Assembly: GCF_017581925.1 (NCBI RefSeq)
Contig: NZ_JAGEVG010000019.1
Span: 1 to 64,000, forward strand
DNA: 64,000 bases
Source: Gelidibacter pelagius
GTDB taxonomy: Bacteria; Bacteroidota; Bacteroidia; Flavobacteriales; Flavobacteriaceae
Reading direction: 5' to 3'
Of the stretch, positions 26,919 to 35,582 are shown one piece after another; the stretch's first letter is position 1, and the number at the start of each line of letters is the position of its first letter. The notes below the pieces were generated by a model that saw nothing but the letters and a program-made list of their open reading frames with translations, was not told the DNA's origin and did no database searches. Both the position numbers and the translations under genes were made by a program.

Positions 26919-27224
26919 GTCAGCTTTTTAATGAATTGTTCTGCGGTTTGCATAGAATTACAAAGATTGACCTACTTTATCTATTTGTCAGTTAGAGAAG
27001 TCATAGAAAAATATTAGAATTTCATTAGAAAAAGGAAAGGTGTCGAGTTAAAAGCGTCATTGCGAGGAGGCACGACGAAGCAATCTGTAAGTTGCAATAT
27101 CGAATTTTCGTATATTGATTTTACAATTTACGGTTAGTTTTATTAGTTATCCATAATGCTAAAAACTCATTAAAAGTTATCGTTTTGGTAACTTTTTTTG
27201 TATGTTTGCTACAAATAGCTTGAT
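26919..27224. other. Spacer between efflux operon and higBA
   Basis: No gene is seen in 306 bp. It holds a copy of a dispersed repeat beginning cgtcattgcgaggagg and ending gaagcaatct (27055-27086), a type seen in many bacterial genomes, and the higBA -7 box (27201-27208). Confidence 0.6.
27201..27208 (+). promoter_or_regulatory. Predicted -7 promoter box of higBA
   Basis: TATGTTTG ends 17 bp before the GTG start of the toxin gene. Confidence 0.45.
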
Positions 27225-27518
27225 GTGAAAATTTTTTCAAGAGGAACATTACGAGATTTTTGGGAAAAACATGGCAATTGCGAATTGCAATTGAAGACGT
27301 GGTATCGTGAAATCGAAAAATCAAATTGGTCATCCATTAATGACCTTAAATCGAATTATCCGAACGCAAGTATTTTGAAAGATAATCGAATTGTATTTAA
27401 CATTAAAGGCAACGATTATCGACTGATTGTTAAATTCAATTTTGAGTATCAACTTGCGTGGATCCGTTTTATCGGAACGCACGCTGAATACGATAAAATT
27501 AACGCAAACGAAATTTAG
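27225..27518 (+). CDS. higB: Type II toxin HigB (mRNA interferase)
   Basis: A 97-residue HigB-type toxin of the RelE-like fold. The start RGTLRDFWEKHGNCELQLKTW, the middle NIKGNDYRLIVKFNF and the end IRFIGTHAEYDKI are diagnostic. The translation start is GTG at 27225, as the nearby ATG (27223) is in another frame. The toxin gene comes first and its stop is 1 bp before the antitoxin ATG, the usual higBA order. Confidence 0.9.
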   Translation: MKIFSRGTLRDFWEKHGNCELQLKTWYREIEKSNWSSINDLKSNYPNASILKDNRIVFNIKGNDYRLIVKFNFEYQLAWIRFIGTHAEYDKINANEI

Positions 27519-27519
27519 G

Positions 27520-27876
27520 ATGAAAATAAAACCGATTAGAAACGAAAAGGATTACCAAAATGCACTTGAGCGTTTGGAAGTCATCTTTGATGCAAAAAAA
27601 GGAACTGACAATGGAGACGAATTGGAAATCCTTGCCATCCTAATTGATAACTACGAAAATGAGAATTTTCCAATTGGAATGCCAGATCCTATTTCAGCCA
27701 TTTCTTTTAGAATGGAGCAAATGGGCTTGAAACAAAAAGATTTAGTTGATATGATTGGGTTTAAAAGTCGAGTGAGCGAAATAATGAATAGAAAACGTAA
27801 ATTGACTTTAGAAATGATTAGAAAATTGAACACCAATTTGAATATTCCGACAGAGGTATTAATACAAGATTATTAA
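27520..27876 (+). CDS. higA: Antitoxin HigA (HTH XRE family)
   Basis: A 118-residue antitoxin with an N-terminal helical region that contacts the toxin and a C-terminal helix-turn-helix (about residues 68-115: MGLKQKDLVDMIGFKSRVSE and IMNRKRKLTLEMIRKL). The ATG at 27520 directly follows the toxin stop; the longer frame from 27427 overlaps the toxin and is not needed. Likely represses its own promoter. Confidence 0.9.
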   Translation: MKIKPIRNEKDYQNALERLEVIFDAKKGTDNGDELEILAILIDNYENENFPIGMPDPISAISFRMEQMGLKQKDLVDMIGFKSRVSEIMNRKRKLTLEMIRKLNTNLNIPTEVLIQDY

Positions 27877-28200
27877 ACATCATTGCGAAAAGTTCAATGG
27901 GCAAAAAAGTACGATCTCTTTGTTTAAGTTGATTTTTAGACACGGATTACACGAATTACACAAATCCGCTCATTATTAAATGAATATACTTTTTAACCTG
28001 ATTCTTAATGACACGAATTATAACAGACTTGTAGTCCGTATCGGGAGGACGGAGATAGTACTTTAGTCTGTAGTGGTCTTGCTTTTGAATGCTATTGAAA
28101 CATACCGATTCCAGCAGTTTTTGGAATAAAAATGAAGTGTTCTGAAATCTTCACAATCTAAGTCTTGATTCTTGATTCTAACAGCGAAGCGGTCTTAATT
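27877..28200. other. Spacer with nonamer and heptamer repeats
   Basis: No gene is present in 324 bp. Seen are a degenerate catcattgcgaa element just after higA (27878-27890), 9-base steps cacggatta/cacgaatta/cacaaatcc (27945-27971) and a short 7-base repeat cttgatt (28164-28178). Confidence 0.5.
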
Positions 28201-29565
28201 CTAATTTGGAAAACTAACATAGAAATCCGTCCCTTCACCTAACTTAGAAGTCACTGAAATTGTCCCTTTATGCAGCAGGATTATTTTCTGGGTCAATGGT
28301 AACCCAATCCCGTTTCCATCGGCAAATTTCTGATTGTCGCCTCGATAGAATGGTTTGAAGATGTTTTTCAGATCAATTTCTGAAATCCCAATCCCATGAT
28401 CTGAAAATTGCAGTTGGATGTTGTGGTCTTTAAAAAGAATGGATGCTTTTGAATGATGATCTTTCGAGAATTTACAGCCATTTTCAAAGAGATTTGCAAA
28501 AGCGACTTTTAAAAGATATTCATTCCCGTTGATGGAGATTTGCGCATCGTTTTCAAAATCGTTTTCAAAGTGAATGTCTATTTTATAATTTGGATTGGCT
28601 TGTTGCACTTGCTGTCTGGCATCCAATAAGACTTCGTCAATGCGTACAGATTTAAAAGATATTTCAGAAGGATCGTAACTCGCTTTTGCCATATCCAAAA
28701 GACTGTTGGAAAGCCGAACAATTTTTTTGGCATCTTTTAAACTGTTTTGGATGGCGAGTTTGTAATCTTCACTTTGCCGCTCTTTTCCAAGCGATAATTC
28801 CAACTCCGTAATGATTGCCGCTAAAGGCGTTCGGAGTTCATGTGAAATGTTCGAAACAAAATGTTTCTGGGCATCAAAGGATTGTTCCAGCCGATCCAAC
28901 ATCGCATTAAAAGTTTGTGCGAGTTCGGATAATTCATCTTTATTGTCCTTGGAAGGCAATCGTAAATCCAGATTTGTTGCGGTGATGTCCTGTGCTTTTT
29001 CGGTCATCTTACTAATCGGCTCAAACGCTTTTTTTGAAAAGAAAACCCCAGCGATATAAATAAATACAATGGAAATAACGAAAACAAAAATACTTGTTTT
29101 AAGCAAGCTGTTCAATTTGTTATAGCCGTATTGGTCATACGATGTAGCGGTAATGATATAGGTTTGGTCTTCAAACTCAAATCGCATTCCCACCACTTGC
29201 CAACCTTCTTGGTAGAATTTAATTTCGCCTTTTTTGTAGATGTCGTCAATCATCGGTTTGGTTTCTTTGACAAAGTCGATATCCACCGCATCATGGTACA
29301 ACAAATTGAAATCCTGATCGTAGATAGCAACTTCAACTTCGTTTAAGATTTGCCGGTTGCTACGGTAGATATCCTGTAGGGTCTGTGGATTAACTTTTGC
29401 ATTAAAAAACAAATTGGCTTTCGTGACTGCTTCTTTTTTAAGTAGTGTATAAAATTCACGTTCGCGACTTTCCTGAGTGGAATAATAAATGACAGCCGCA
29501 AACGCCAATAGAATGGTGGCAGTGATTACTGTAAATAATAAGGCGAGTCGTGTTCTGGTTTTCAA
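28201..29565 (-). CDS. HAMP-domain sensor histidine kinase
   Basis: A 454-residue membrane kinase. TM1 is at about residues 8-28, a periplasmic sensor region at 29-156, TM2 at 157-176 and HAMP at 177-232. The HisKA domain has phospho-acceptor His242 (VSNISHELRTPL). An ATP-binding domain contains N (NLFENGCKFS), G1 (DHGIGI) and G2 (GNGIGLPLT) boxes. It resembles CusS/ArlS-like kinases. It lies downstream of its response regulator with a 98-bp gap and near the metal-efflux operon, so metal stress is a reasonable but unproven signal. Confidence 0.9.
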   Translation of the reverse strand: MKTRTRLALLFTVITATILLAFAAVIYYSTQESREREFYTLLKKEAVTKANLFFNAKVNPQTLQDIYRSNRQILNEVEVAIYDQDFNLLYHDAVDIDFVKETKPMIDDIYKKGEIKFYQEGWQVVGMRFEFEDQTYIITATSYDQYGYNKLNSLLKTSIFVFVISIVFIYIAGVFFSKKAFEPISKMTEKAQDITATNLDLRLPSKDNKDELSELAQTFNAMLDRLEQSFDAQKHFVSNISHELRTPLAAIITELELSLGKERQSEDYKLAIQNSLKDAKKIVRLSNSLLDMAKASYDPSEISFKSVRIDEVLLDARQQVQQANPNYKIDIHFENDFENDAQISINGNEYLLKVAFANLFENGCKFSKDHHSKASILFKDHNIQLQFSDHGIGISEIDLKNIFKPFYRGDNQKFADGNGIGLPLTQKIILLHKGTISVTSKLGEGTDFYVSFPN

Positions 29566-29663
29566 AATATTGATTAAAAATTTAAGACACTAATTTCACT
29601 AATTGTCACGAATCTATTCGCTTCTTTAATATGAAATACTATTCATTTCACGAATAATACCGA

Positions 29664-30350
29664 CTATACATCTTCCCGTTTCAATACGAAACCCATTCCG
29701 GGTTTGGTGTGGATGAGTTTGTGTTCAAATTCTCGGTCTATTTTCCTGCGTAAATAATTGATATAGACATCGATAAAATTCGTGCCGGTATCAAAATGCG
29801 TATCCCAGACTTTTTCGGCAATTTCTATACGTGATAGCACACGCTCCGGATTTTGAAGCATATATTCCAACAGCTTGAATTCTTTCGGCGTTAAACTGAT
29901 ATCCTGGTCGTTACGCTTGACCATTTTTGTATGCAGATTCATTTCAAGATCGGCATAATTGAGAATGGTGATGGAATTGTTATTGCTGTTAGTCCGTCTG
30001 TTGAGCAACGCTCGGATTCGTGCTACAAGTTCGCGCATTTCAAAGGGTTTGACCAGATAATCATCTGCACCGGCATCAAAACCATCTACTTTATCATCGG
30101 TGGTGCCCAACGCGGTCAACATGATGATGGGCATATTCGGTTTGGATTGTCTAATAAATTTACACAAATCGATACCATCCATTTTTGGTAGGATAATATC
30201 CGTGATGATGAGGTCGTAATCATTTTGTAATGCCAATTTTTTACCTGAAACGCCATCATACGCCAAGGTTGGTATAAAGCCGTGTTCTTCCAGACCTCTT
30301 TGCAAAAGCTCGGCAACACGTAAATCGTCTTCAATAATTAAAATCCTCAT
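29664..30350 (-). CDS. OmpR/PhoB-family response regulator
   Basis: A 228-residue regulator. The receiver domain has acidic pocket Glu7-Asp8-Asp9, phospho-acceptor Asp51 (DLIITDIILPKMDG) and Lys101 (LVKPFE). It is followed by a winged-helix DNA-binding domain (about 130-226, SLTPKEFKLLEYMLQNPERV). It should act with the kinase at 28201 and probably controls the RND efflux operon, in the manner of CusR. A TAAATTTG box lies only 6 bp before the ATG (30356-30363), which would give an almost leaderless message, so I do not rely on it. Confidence 0.9.
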   Translation of the reverse strand: MRILIIEDDLRVAELLQRGLEEHGFIPTLAYDGVSGKKLALQNDYDLIITDIILPKMDGIDLCKFIRQSKPNMPIIMLTALGTTDDKVDGFDAGADDYLVKPFEMRELVARIRALLNRRTNSNNNSITILNYADLEMNLHTKMVKRNDQDISLTPKEFKLLEYMLQNPERVLSRIEIAEKVWDTHFDTGTNFIDVYINYLRRKIDREFEHKLIHTKPGMGFVLKREDV

Positions 30351-30477
30351 AGATGCAAATTTACAAATTCATTGACGCTTTAACATGGGAACAAAATAAT
30401 ACTTATTTGATTGTAGTCATAGCATTTGATCGACTCAAAAAATCAAAATTCTTTAAAGTGTTTCCTAAAAAGTTAAG

Positions 30478-30485
30478 TAGGTTTG
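30478..30485 (+). promoter_or_regulatory. Predicted -7 promoter box of the MATE gene
   Basis: TAGGTTTG lies 48 bp before ATG 30534 and overlaps an upstream TTG (30483), ruling that out as start. Confidence 0.4.
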
Positions 30486-30533
30486 TTGAGGTTTAAATCG
30501 GATGCGATTTTTATTCACAACCATTATCTTTTA

Positions 30534-31859
30534 ATGAAACAGAACAATTACCTCTATATCATCAAATTGGCAATCCCAATCATCATTGCCAATGCCTCCG
30601 TGCCCTTATTGGGGTTGGTAGATACTGCGGCGATAGGTCAAACCGCATCCGCTTCCGATTTAGGTGCAATTGCCCTTGCCGCACTGATTTTTAGTTTTGT
30701 GTATTGGGGGTTTGGTTTTCTTAGAATGGGAACCACTGGGTTTATCGCCCAAGCTTCAGGAGCTGAAGATAATGATGAGCTGCACGCTTTAGTATTCCGA
30801 TCTGTTTTTCTCGGAGCAGCCATAGGTTTGGTGCTTGTTGTCTTGCAGAAATTAATTGGAGAGCTGTCGGTTTATTTACTGAGTGCAAGTGATGAAATCA
30901 AGGAATTGGTCAAAGATTATTTCTACATCCGAATTTGGGGTGCACCTGCAACCTTGATTACATTTTCATTATTGGGAACGCTCATCGGTATGGGGTGGAC
31001 GAAGCGATTGCTATGGGTACAATTGTTTCTGAACGGTTTAAATATTGCGTTTAATGTCACTTTTGTCGTCGGATTTGGAATGGGAGTGAAGGGCATCGCA
31101 CTCGGAACGGTCTTGGCAGAATGGCTAACTTTGTTTTTTGCAGGGTATATCTTGTTTAAAAGGCTTGAAATTAACCGACCTTGGGAACGGGTTCGGGAAT
31201 TGAAAGCGCTCATTTTCGACATGCCTAAGTTAATCGCTTTATTTAAGGTGAATTCGGACATTATGATTCGCACTTTGGCATTACTGAGCGGCTTTGCTTG
31301 GTTTGCTAATCAAGGCGCAAAGTTTGGAGATCATACGCTTGCTGCCAATCACGTGTTGCTGCAATTTGTGACTTTATCAGCGTTCTTTTTGGATGGCTAC
31401 GCGCACGTGGTGGAAATGCTGGCGGGAAAAGCTTTTGGCGCTAAAAACAAATCGCTTTTCATGCTTCAGGTTAAGCAATCAACGGTTTTGGCCGGTGGTA
31501 CTGCGGTTTTGCTTGCGTTGATAGTATTTGTATCGAGCGATACCATTATTCCCTTATTGACTAAAGATCTTCAAGTGCAAACCATAGCCTCTAATTATAA
31601 GAATTATGCGGTGTTTTATATCTTGTTTTCTTTTATAGCGTTCCAGTTGGATGGTGTTTTTATTGGGGTGACCCGAAGTAAGGATATGCGTAATGCAACC
31701 CTGTTATCCATGGTCGCATTTATTGGTTTGGGAATGATATTGGTGCAGTATTATGGCAATACTGGTTTATGGGTATCGTTTATCTTTTATGTGGTGGTAA
31801 GAGGGTTTGCCTTGGGGCTTTATTATCCTGGGATTCTTAGGATGTTGGAAGTAAAATAA
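30534..31859 (+). CDS. MATE-family efflux transporter (DinF-like)
   Basis: A 441-residue, 12-helix antiporter built of two six-helix halves. The N-terminal MKQNNYLYIIKLAIPIIIAN and LVDTAAIGQTASASDLGAIALA match the DinF branch, which exports cationic compounds or peptides using Na+ or H+. The ATG at 30534 is chosen because the additional 17 residues from 30483 are polar, unlike family starts, and overlap the promoter box. It is transcribed away from the two-component system and probably alone. Confidence 0.88.
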   Translation: MKQNNYLYIIKLAIPIIIANASVPLLGLVDTAAIGQTASASDLGAIALAALIFSFVYWGFGFLRMGTTGFIAQASGAEDNDELHALVFRSVFLGAAIGLVLVVLQKLIGELSVYLLSASDEIKELVKDYFYIRIWGAPATLITFSLLGTLIGMGWTKRLLWVQLFLNGLNIAFNVTFVVGFGMGVKGIALGTVLAEWLTLFFAGYILFKRLEINRPWERVRELKALIFDMPKLIALFKVNSDIMIRTLALLSGFAWFANQGAKFGDHTLAANHVLLQFVTLSAFFLDGYAHVVEMLAGKAFGAKNKSLFMLQVKQSTVLAGGTAVLLALIVFVSSDTIIPLLTKDLQVQTIASNYKNYAVFYILFSFIAFQLDGVFIGVTRSKDMRNATLLSMVAFIGLGMILVQYYGNTGLWVSFIFYVVVRGFALGLYYPGILRMLEVK

Positions 31860-31870
31860 ATTTATAAACA

Positions 31871-31919
31871 TAGACGCAATGCATTGTTTTTTTGGCGGAG
31901 ACGCAATGCATTGCGTCTC
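31871..31919. repeat. Palindrome gagacgcaatgcattgcgtctc with adjacent half copy
   Basis: A perfect 22-bp palindrome at 31898-31919, preceded by an incomplete copy (agacgcaatgcattg, 31872-31886). It lies between the MATE stop and the tRNA terminator. It is of the REP-like type. Confidence 0.7.
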
Positions 31920-31936
31920 TGCCACCATTAAAAACC

Positions 31937-31965
31937 AAAAAACCCGAACAAATGTTCGGGTTTTT
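31937..31965 (-). terminator. Terminator of the tRNA-Phe gene
   Basis: Stem cccgaac / gttcggg with loop and flanking A and T runs on both sides, so it can work in both directions. It lies 3 bp past the tRNA CCA end and can also serve the convergent MATE gene. Confidence 0.85.
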
Positions 31966-31967
31966 GA

Positions 31968-32043
31968 TGGTGGTGCCTCCAGGAATCGAACCAGGGACAC
32001 AAGGATTTTCAGTCCTTTGCTCTACCAACTGAGCTAAGGCACC
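31968..32043 (-). tRNA. tRNA-Phe (GAA)
   Basis: A 76-nt cloverleaf on the minus strand. The acceptor stem is GGTGCCT / AGGCACC and the D-arm GCTCAGTTGGTAGAGC. The anticodon arm AGGACTGAAAATCCT has anticodon GAA. The T-arm is CCTGGTTCGATTCCTGG. The 3' CCA is encoded (31968-31970). Confidence 0.97.
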
Positions 32044-32063
32044 AGTCGTTTAAAACGAGGTTG

Positions 32064-32094
32064 CAAATATAGAAGCATTTTTATTATTCGCAAA
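32064..32094 (-). promoter_or_regulatory. Consensus promoter of tRNA-Phe
   Basis: On the minus strand TTTG (32094-32091), exactly 19 bases, then TATATTTG (32071-32064). This is a perfect match to the Bacteroidota primary-sigma consensus TTTG-N19-TAnnTTTG, 20 bp before the tRNA. Confidence 0.85.
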
Positions 32095-32120
32095 ACTAAA
32101 AGATATAAAAATTGCTTTTG

Positions 32121-32128
32121 TAAATTTG
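32121..32128 (+). promoter_or_regulatory. Predicted -7 promoter box of the coaX operon
   Basis: TAAATTTG ends 17 bp before the coaX ATG. No clear TTTG at -33. Confidence 0.5.
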
Positions 32129-32145
32129 CAGCTTATAATTAAGCT

Positions 32146-32874
32146 ATGAATTTAATTGTTGATGTCGGCAACACGCTTGTCAAATTTGCTGTTTTTCAAG
32201 AAGATGAACTTGTGGAGAAAATTATTGTGGAGCTTTTTGAGTTTGGAAAAACACAAAAAAATATTTCAATAAATCATCCAAAAATCCAGAAATGCATCCT
32301 CGCATCGGTGGGAAAATTGTCAAAAGAGATGGTTTCTGAGCTCGAAAAACAATACAAAGTGCTCATTTTAGATTCTAATTTAAAATTTCCATTTCACAAC
32401 CGCTATAAAACACCCACTACTTTGGGAGTAGATCGCATGGCGCTCGTTTCTGCGTCGGTAAATCAATATCCAAATGACAATGTATTGATAATTGATGCGG
32501 GTAGTTGTATTACTTACGACTTCATAACGCAACAAAATGAGTATTTAGGAGGTGCTATTTCTCCAGGAATCCGCTTGCGTTATAAGAGTTTGCATAATTT
32601 CACGGCAAATCTCCCGTTATTAGATACTGAAATCCCAGAAGCCCTCATTGGAGACAGCACTGTAGGTGCAATTCATTCTGGTGTGGTCAATGGAATAATC
32701 AAGGAAATTGATGGGGTAATTGATGAATATCTAGAGAAGTATTCAGATTTAACAGTTATTTTAACAGGAGGTGATGCCAATTTCTTGTCAAAGCAATTAA
32801 AAAATAGCATATTTGCCAACTCGAATTTTCTTTTAGAGGGTTTGAACTTTATTTTAGAATATAATACACACTAA
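32146..32874 (+). CDS. coaX: Type III pantothenate kinase
   Basis: A 242-residue ASKHA-fold kinase that makes 4'-phosphopantothenate, the first step of coenzyme A synthesis. The phosphate motif DVGNTLVKFAVF is at residues 5-16. GVDRMALVSA and the catalytic DAGSCITYDFI segment with GGAISPGIRLR follow. The late ILTGGDANFL closes the ATP site. It is first in a run of envelope genes; its stop overlaps the next ATG by one base (TAATG). Confidence 0.95.
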   Translation: MNLIVDVGNTLVKFAVFQEDELVEKIIVELFEFGKTQKNISINHPKIQKCILASVGKLSKEMVSELEKQYKVLILDSNLKFPFHNRYKTPTTLGVDRMALVSASVNQYPNDNVLIIDAGSCITYDFITQQNEYLGGAISPGIRLRYKSLHNFTANLPLLDTEIPEALIGDSTVGAIHSGVVNGIIKEIDGVIDEYLEKYSDLTVILTGGDANFLSKQLKNSIFANSNFLLEGLNFILEYNTH

Positions 32875-34181
32875 TGATAAAAAAACTTGTAATAGTTTTC
32901 ATCGTCGTTTTCGCATTTCAGGCGCAAGCGCAAGACGGCTCAGCATCCCCTTATTCTTTTTACGGCATTGGAAGTCTAAAATTTAAAGGAACAGTAGAAA
33001 ACAGGAGTATGGGAGGCCTAAGTTTCTTTACAGACAGCATCCACGTCAATTTACGTAATCCGTCCGGTTATGCAGGTAATAACCTTAAGATATGGAACAA
33101 TGAAAGTAGACCTGTAAAATTCACGGTAGGCGGAAGTTCAAGTCACTTAAATTTAAAAACAGAGGAGGAGAGCCAAAAAGCGAACTCAACAACCTTTGAT
33201 TATTTGGTTCTTGCTGTACCGATGGGTAAATTCGGATTGGGTTTCGGATTGATTCCTTACTCATCAGTAGGCTATAAATTGGAATCGTCCAATACAGCTG
33301 GCGACCTTGATCAACGTTTTAGAGGCGAAGGCGGAATGAACAAGGCATTTATAGGGTTGGGATATCAAATCACACCTAAATTAGGCATTGGTGTTGACGC
33401 GAGCTATAACTTCGGAAACATTCAAAATAGTGCGCTCCAGTTCAGATATCAAGATGGAGAGTCACTTCAATACCATTCTAAAGAGAATAATCGTTCTAAT
33501 TTGAGCGGTATCAATCTTAACTTTGGAATGAATTATAAAACCATGATTACTGAAAAGCTCGAACTGACTACAGGATTGACCTTTATGCCAAAAAGTAAGA
33601 TCAACTCTGATAATGAGCGCTACTTCTCTACGGTAGTTGTGGATCCTTTCTCAAATCAAGAATTAATAATAAACACTGTTGAAGCTGATTTGGACGGTCA
33701 AAATTTGAGAACAACAGATTTGACTTTGCCATCCCTGTTCTCTTTAGGTGCAGGTATTGGTAAACCGCAAAAATGGTTTGCAGGTGCCGAATATACCTTT
33801 CAGAAAACCAGCGAATTCGACAATCCTATTTTTACCATAGGAAATGCTGAATTTGTTGATGCCTCTACAATTGCAATTGGTGGATTTTATATTCCAGACT
33901 ACAAATCGTTCTCAAATTACTGGAAACGAATTGTTTATAGGGCAGGTGTAAGGTTTGAGAACACGGGCCTTGAGATAAATAATCAAACGATTAATGAGTT
34001 TGGCATGTCTTTTGGGATTGGGTTACCGGTTGGAGCCGACTTCTTCTCAAATGCCAATATTGGTTTCGAGTTTGGTAAAAGGGGAACTACGAAAGCAAAT
34101 TTAATTCAAGAAAACTTTATGAATTTGCAAATTAGTTTATCTTTAAACGATAGATGGTTCCAAAAACGAAAATATAATTAA
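32874..34181 (+). CDS. Outer-membrane beta-barrel protein of unknown role
   Basis: A 435-residue protein with a signal peptide (cleaved after QAQAQ, about residue 19) and a series of alternating amphipathic strands ending in LSLNDRWFQKRKYN. The opening PYSFYGIGSLKFKGTVENRSMGG resembles the OmpP1/FadL- and PorV-like barrels common in Bacteroidota. It is translated with coaX by one-base overlap and followed by a TPR protein and LptC. That context suggests a job in outer-membrane or LPS assembly rather than CoA metabolism. Confidence 0.75.
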   Translation: MIKKLVIVFIVVFAFQAQAQDGSASPYSFYGIGSLKFKGTVENRSMGGLSFFTDSIHVNLRNPSGYAGNNLKIWNNESRPVKFTVGGSSSHLNLKTEEESQKANSTTFDYLVLAVPMGKFGLGFGLIPYSSVGYKLESSNTAGDLDQRFRGEGGMNKAFIGLGYQITPKLGIGVDASYNFGNIQNSALQFRYQDGESLQYHSKENNRSNLSGINLNFGMNYKTMITEKLELTTGLTFMPKSKINSDNERYFSTVVVDPFSNQELIINTVEADLDGQNLRTTDLTLPSLFSLGAGIGKPQKWFAGAEYTFQKTSEFDNPIFTIGNAEFVDASTIAIGGFYIPDYKSFSNYWKRIVYRAGVRFENTGLEINNQTINEFGMSFGIGLPVGADFFSNANIGFEFGKRGTTKANLIQENFMNLQISLSLNDRWFQKRKYN

Positions 34182-34199
34182 CAGAATAAATTTAATACG

Positions 34200-35582
34200 A
34201 TGAAAACACGATTTACTTTATTACTTCTTGCTTTGTTCATGGGGTTCAATGTCAGTTTTGCTCAGCAAGATGAAGAATGCATGCTTAACTTGACATTAAT
34301 GAGTGATTATGCGAAGAGCAAAAAATTTGACGAAGCTTATGAACCATTTATGAAGCTTCGTAACAAATGTCCTAAATTCAATTATGCCATTTATTTTTAT
34401 GGTGATAGAATTCTAAAAGACAAAATTGAGAGAGCTTCTGGAGCTGAAAAAGTGAATTACATCAATGATCTGATGAAGGTGTGGGATGAAGGGATTGTAA
34501 ATTTCCCAAATAAGTACACTGCTGGAGATATTCTGCAAGATAAAGCCTTGTTGAAATATGACCATAGAGAAGCTTTAGGCTTAAATAATAAACAGGTGTA
34601 TGATGCTTTTGATAATCTTTATAAAAAGGAACCTGCAAGTTTTACCAATCCAAAAGGGTTATATGTTTATTTCTCTACTATAGTTGATATGCATGATGCT
34701 AAAGAGGTAGAGGTGTTGGATGTTTTTAATAAATATGACGATGTCACGGATAAAATCAATCAAGAGATTGATAACTACACTGAAAAGCTGAATCCACTTA
34801 TTGAGAAAGAAGAAGATGGGACTGAATTAGATAAAAAAGAAGCACAGTATAAGAGACAATATGAAAACTACTTGGAGAACTATGCTAAGATCTCAGGGAG
34901 TATTGATAGCAAGCTTGGTATTTTGGCCAATTGTGAGGTGTTGGTTCCGTTGTATACAAGAGATTTTGAGAAGTTTAAAACTGATGCGGAATGGTTAAAA
35001 CGTGCGGTAAGCAGAATGTATAATAAAGAATGTACGGATGATGCACTATACACCAAGTTGGTTAAGGCATATGATGAGTCATCACCTTCTGCGGATACAA
35101 AATTCTTTGTTTACAATTTGTTGATGAAACAAGGCAAGGAAAAAGAGGCAAAACCATATTTGGACCAATCGTATGATCTTGAAAAAGATCCATTGAAAAA
35201 ATCAAGGTTGGCTATGCGTTTTGGCAATAGCTTGAAATCTCAAGGTAATTATGGTGCGGCCAGGAACTATTACCAAAGATCAGTGGAATTGAATCCATCA
35301 AATGGTAGAGCGCATATTGAAATTGCTCAAATGTATGCCGCCAGTGCAAACAATTGTGGAGACACTACGTTCAACAAAAGAGCAGTGTTCTGGTTGGCCG
35401 CTGCAGAAGCTAGAAAAGCAGGTAGAGTAGACGCCAATTTAAGATCGTATGCTGAAGGTTTAGCTGCGAATTACGAAGGAAAAGCACCTCAAAGATCTGA
35501 TATTTTTACTGAGGGGAATAGCGGAGAAACCATAAGAATTGGATGCTGGATTGGGTTAAGTGTTACCGTTCCAAAAATATAA
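34200..35582 (+). CDS. Secreted TPR-repeat protein
   Basis: A 460-residue protein with signal peptide (cut after VSFAQ, about residue 22) and helical repeats. The clearest TPR is near residues 345-385 (KSRLAMRFGNSLKSQGNYGAARNYYQRSVELNPSNG, broken into its two helices). A charged helical segment lies at about 185-235. It lies 18 bp after the barrel gene, with lptC starting one base after its stop, so it is co-expressed. TPR domains mediate protein contacts, perhaps with the barrel protein or LptC. The exact function is unknown. Confidence 0.75.
   Translation: MKTRFTLLLLALFMGFNVSFAQQDEECMLNLTLMSDYAKSKKFDEAYEPFMKLRNKCPKFNYAIYFYGDRILKDKIERASGAEKVNYINDLMKVWDEGIVNFPNKYTAGDILQDKALLKYDHREALGLNNKQVYDAFDNLYKKEPASFTNPKGLYVYFSTIVDMHDAKEVEVLDVFNKYDDVTDKINQEIDNYTEKLNPLIEKEEDGTELDKKEAQYKRQYENYLENYAKISGSIDSKLGILANCEVLVPLYTRDFEKFKTDAEWLKRAVSRMYNKECTDDALYTKLVKAYDESSPSADTKFFVYNLLMKQGKEKEAKPYLDQSYDLEKDPLKKSRLAMRFGNSLKSQGNYGAARNYYQRSVELNPSNGRAHIEIAQMYAASANNCGDTTFNKRAVFWLAAAEARKAGRVDANLRSYAEGLAANYEGKAPQRSDIFTEGNSGETIRIGCWIGLSVTVPKI

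Noticed and set aside
30356-30363. TAAATTTG as promoter of the response regulator
   Set aside because: It is only 6 bp from the ATG and has no -33 partner; kept as a remark only.
31767-32028. Minus-strand frames of 63-77 codons over the tRNA and MATE end
   Set aside because: They overlap the tRNA-Phe gene and its terminator.
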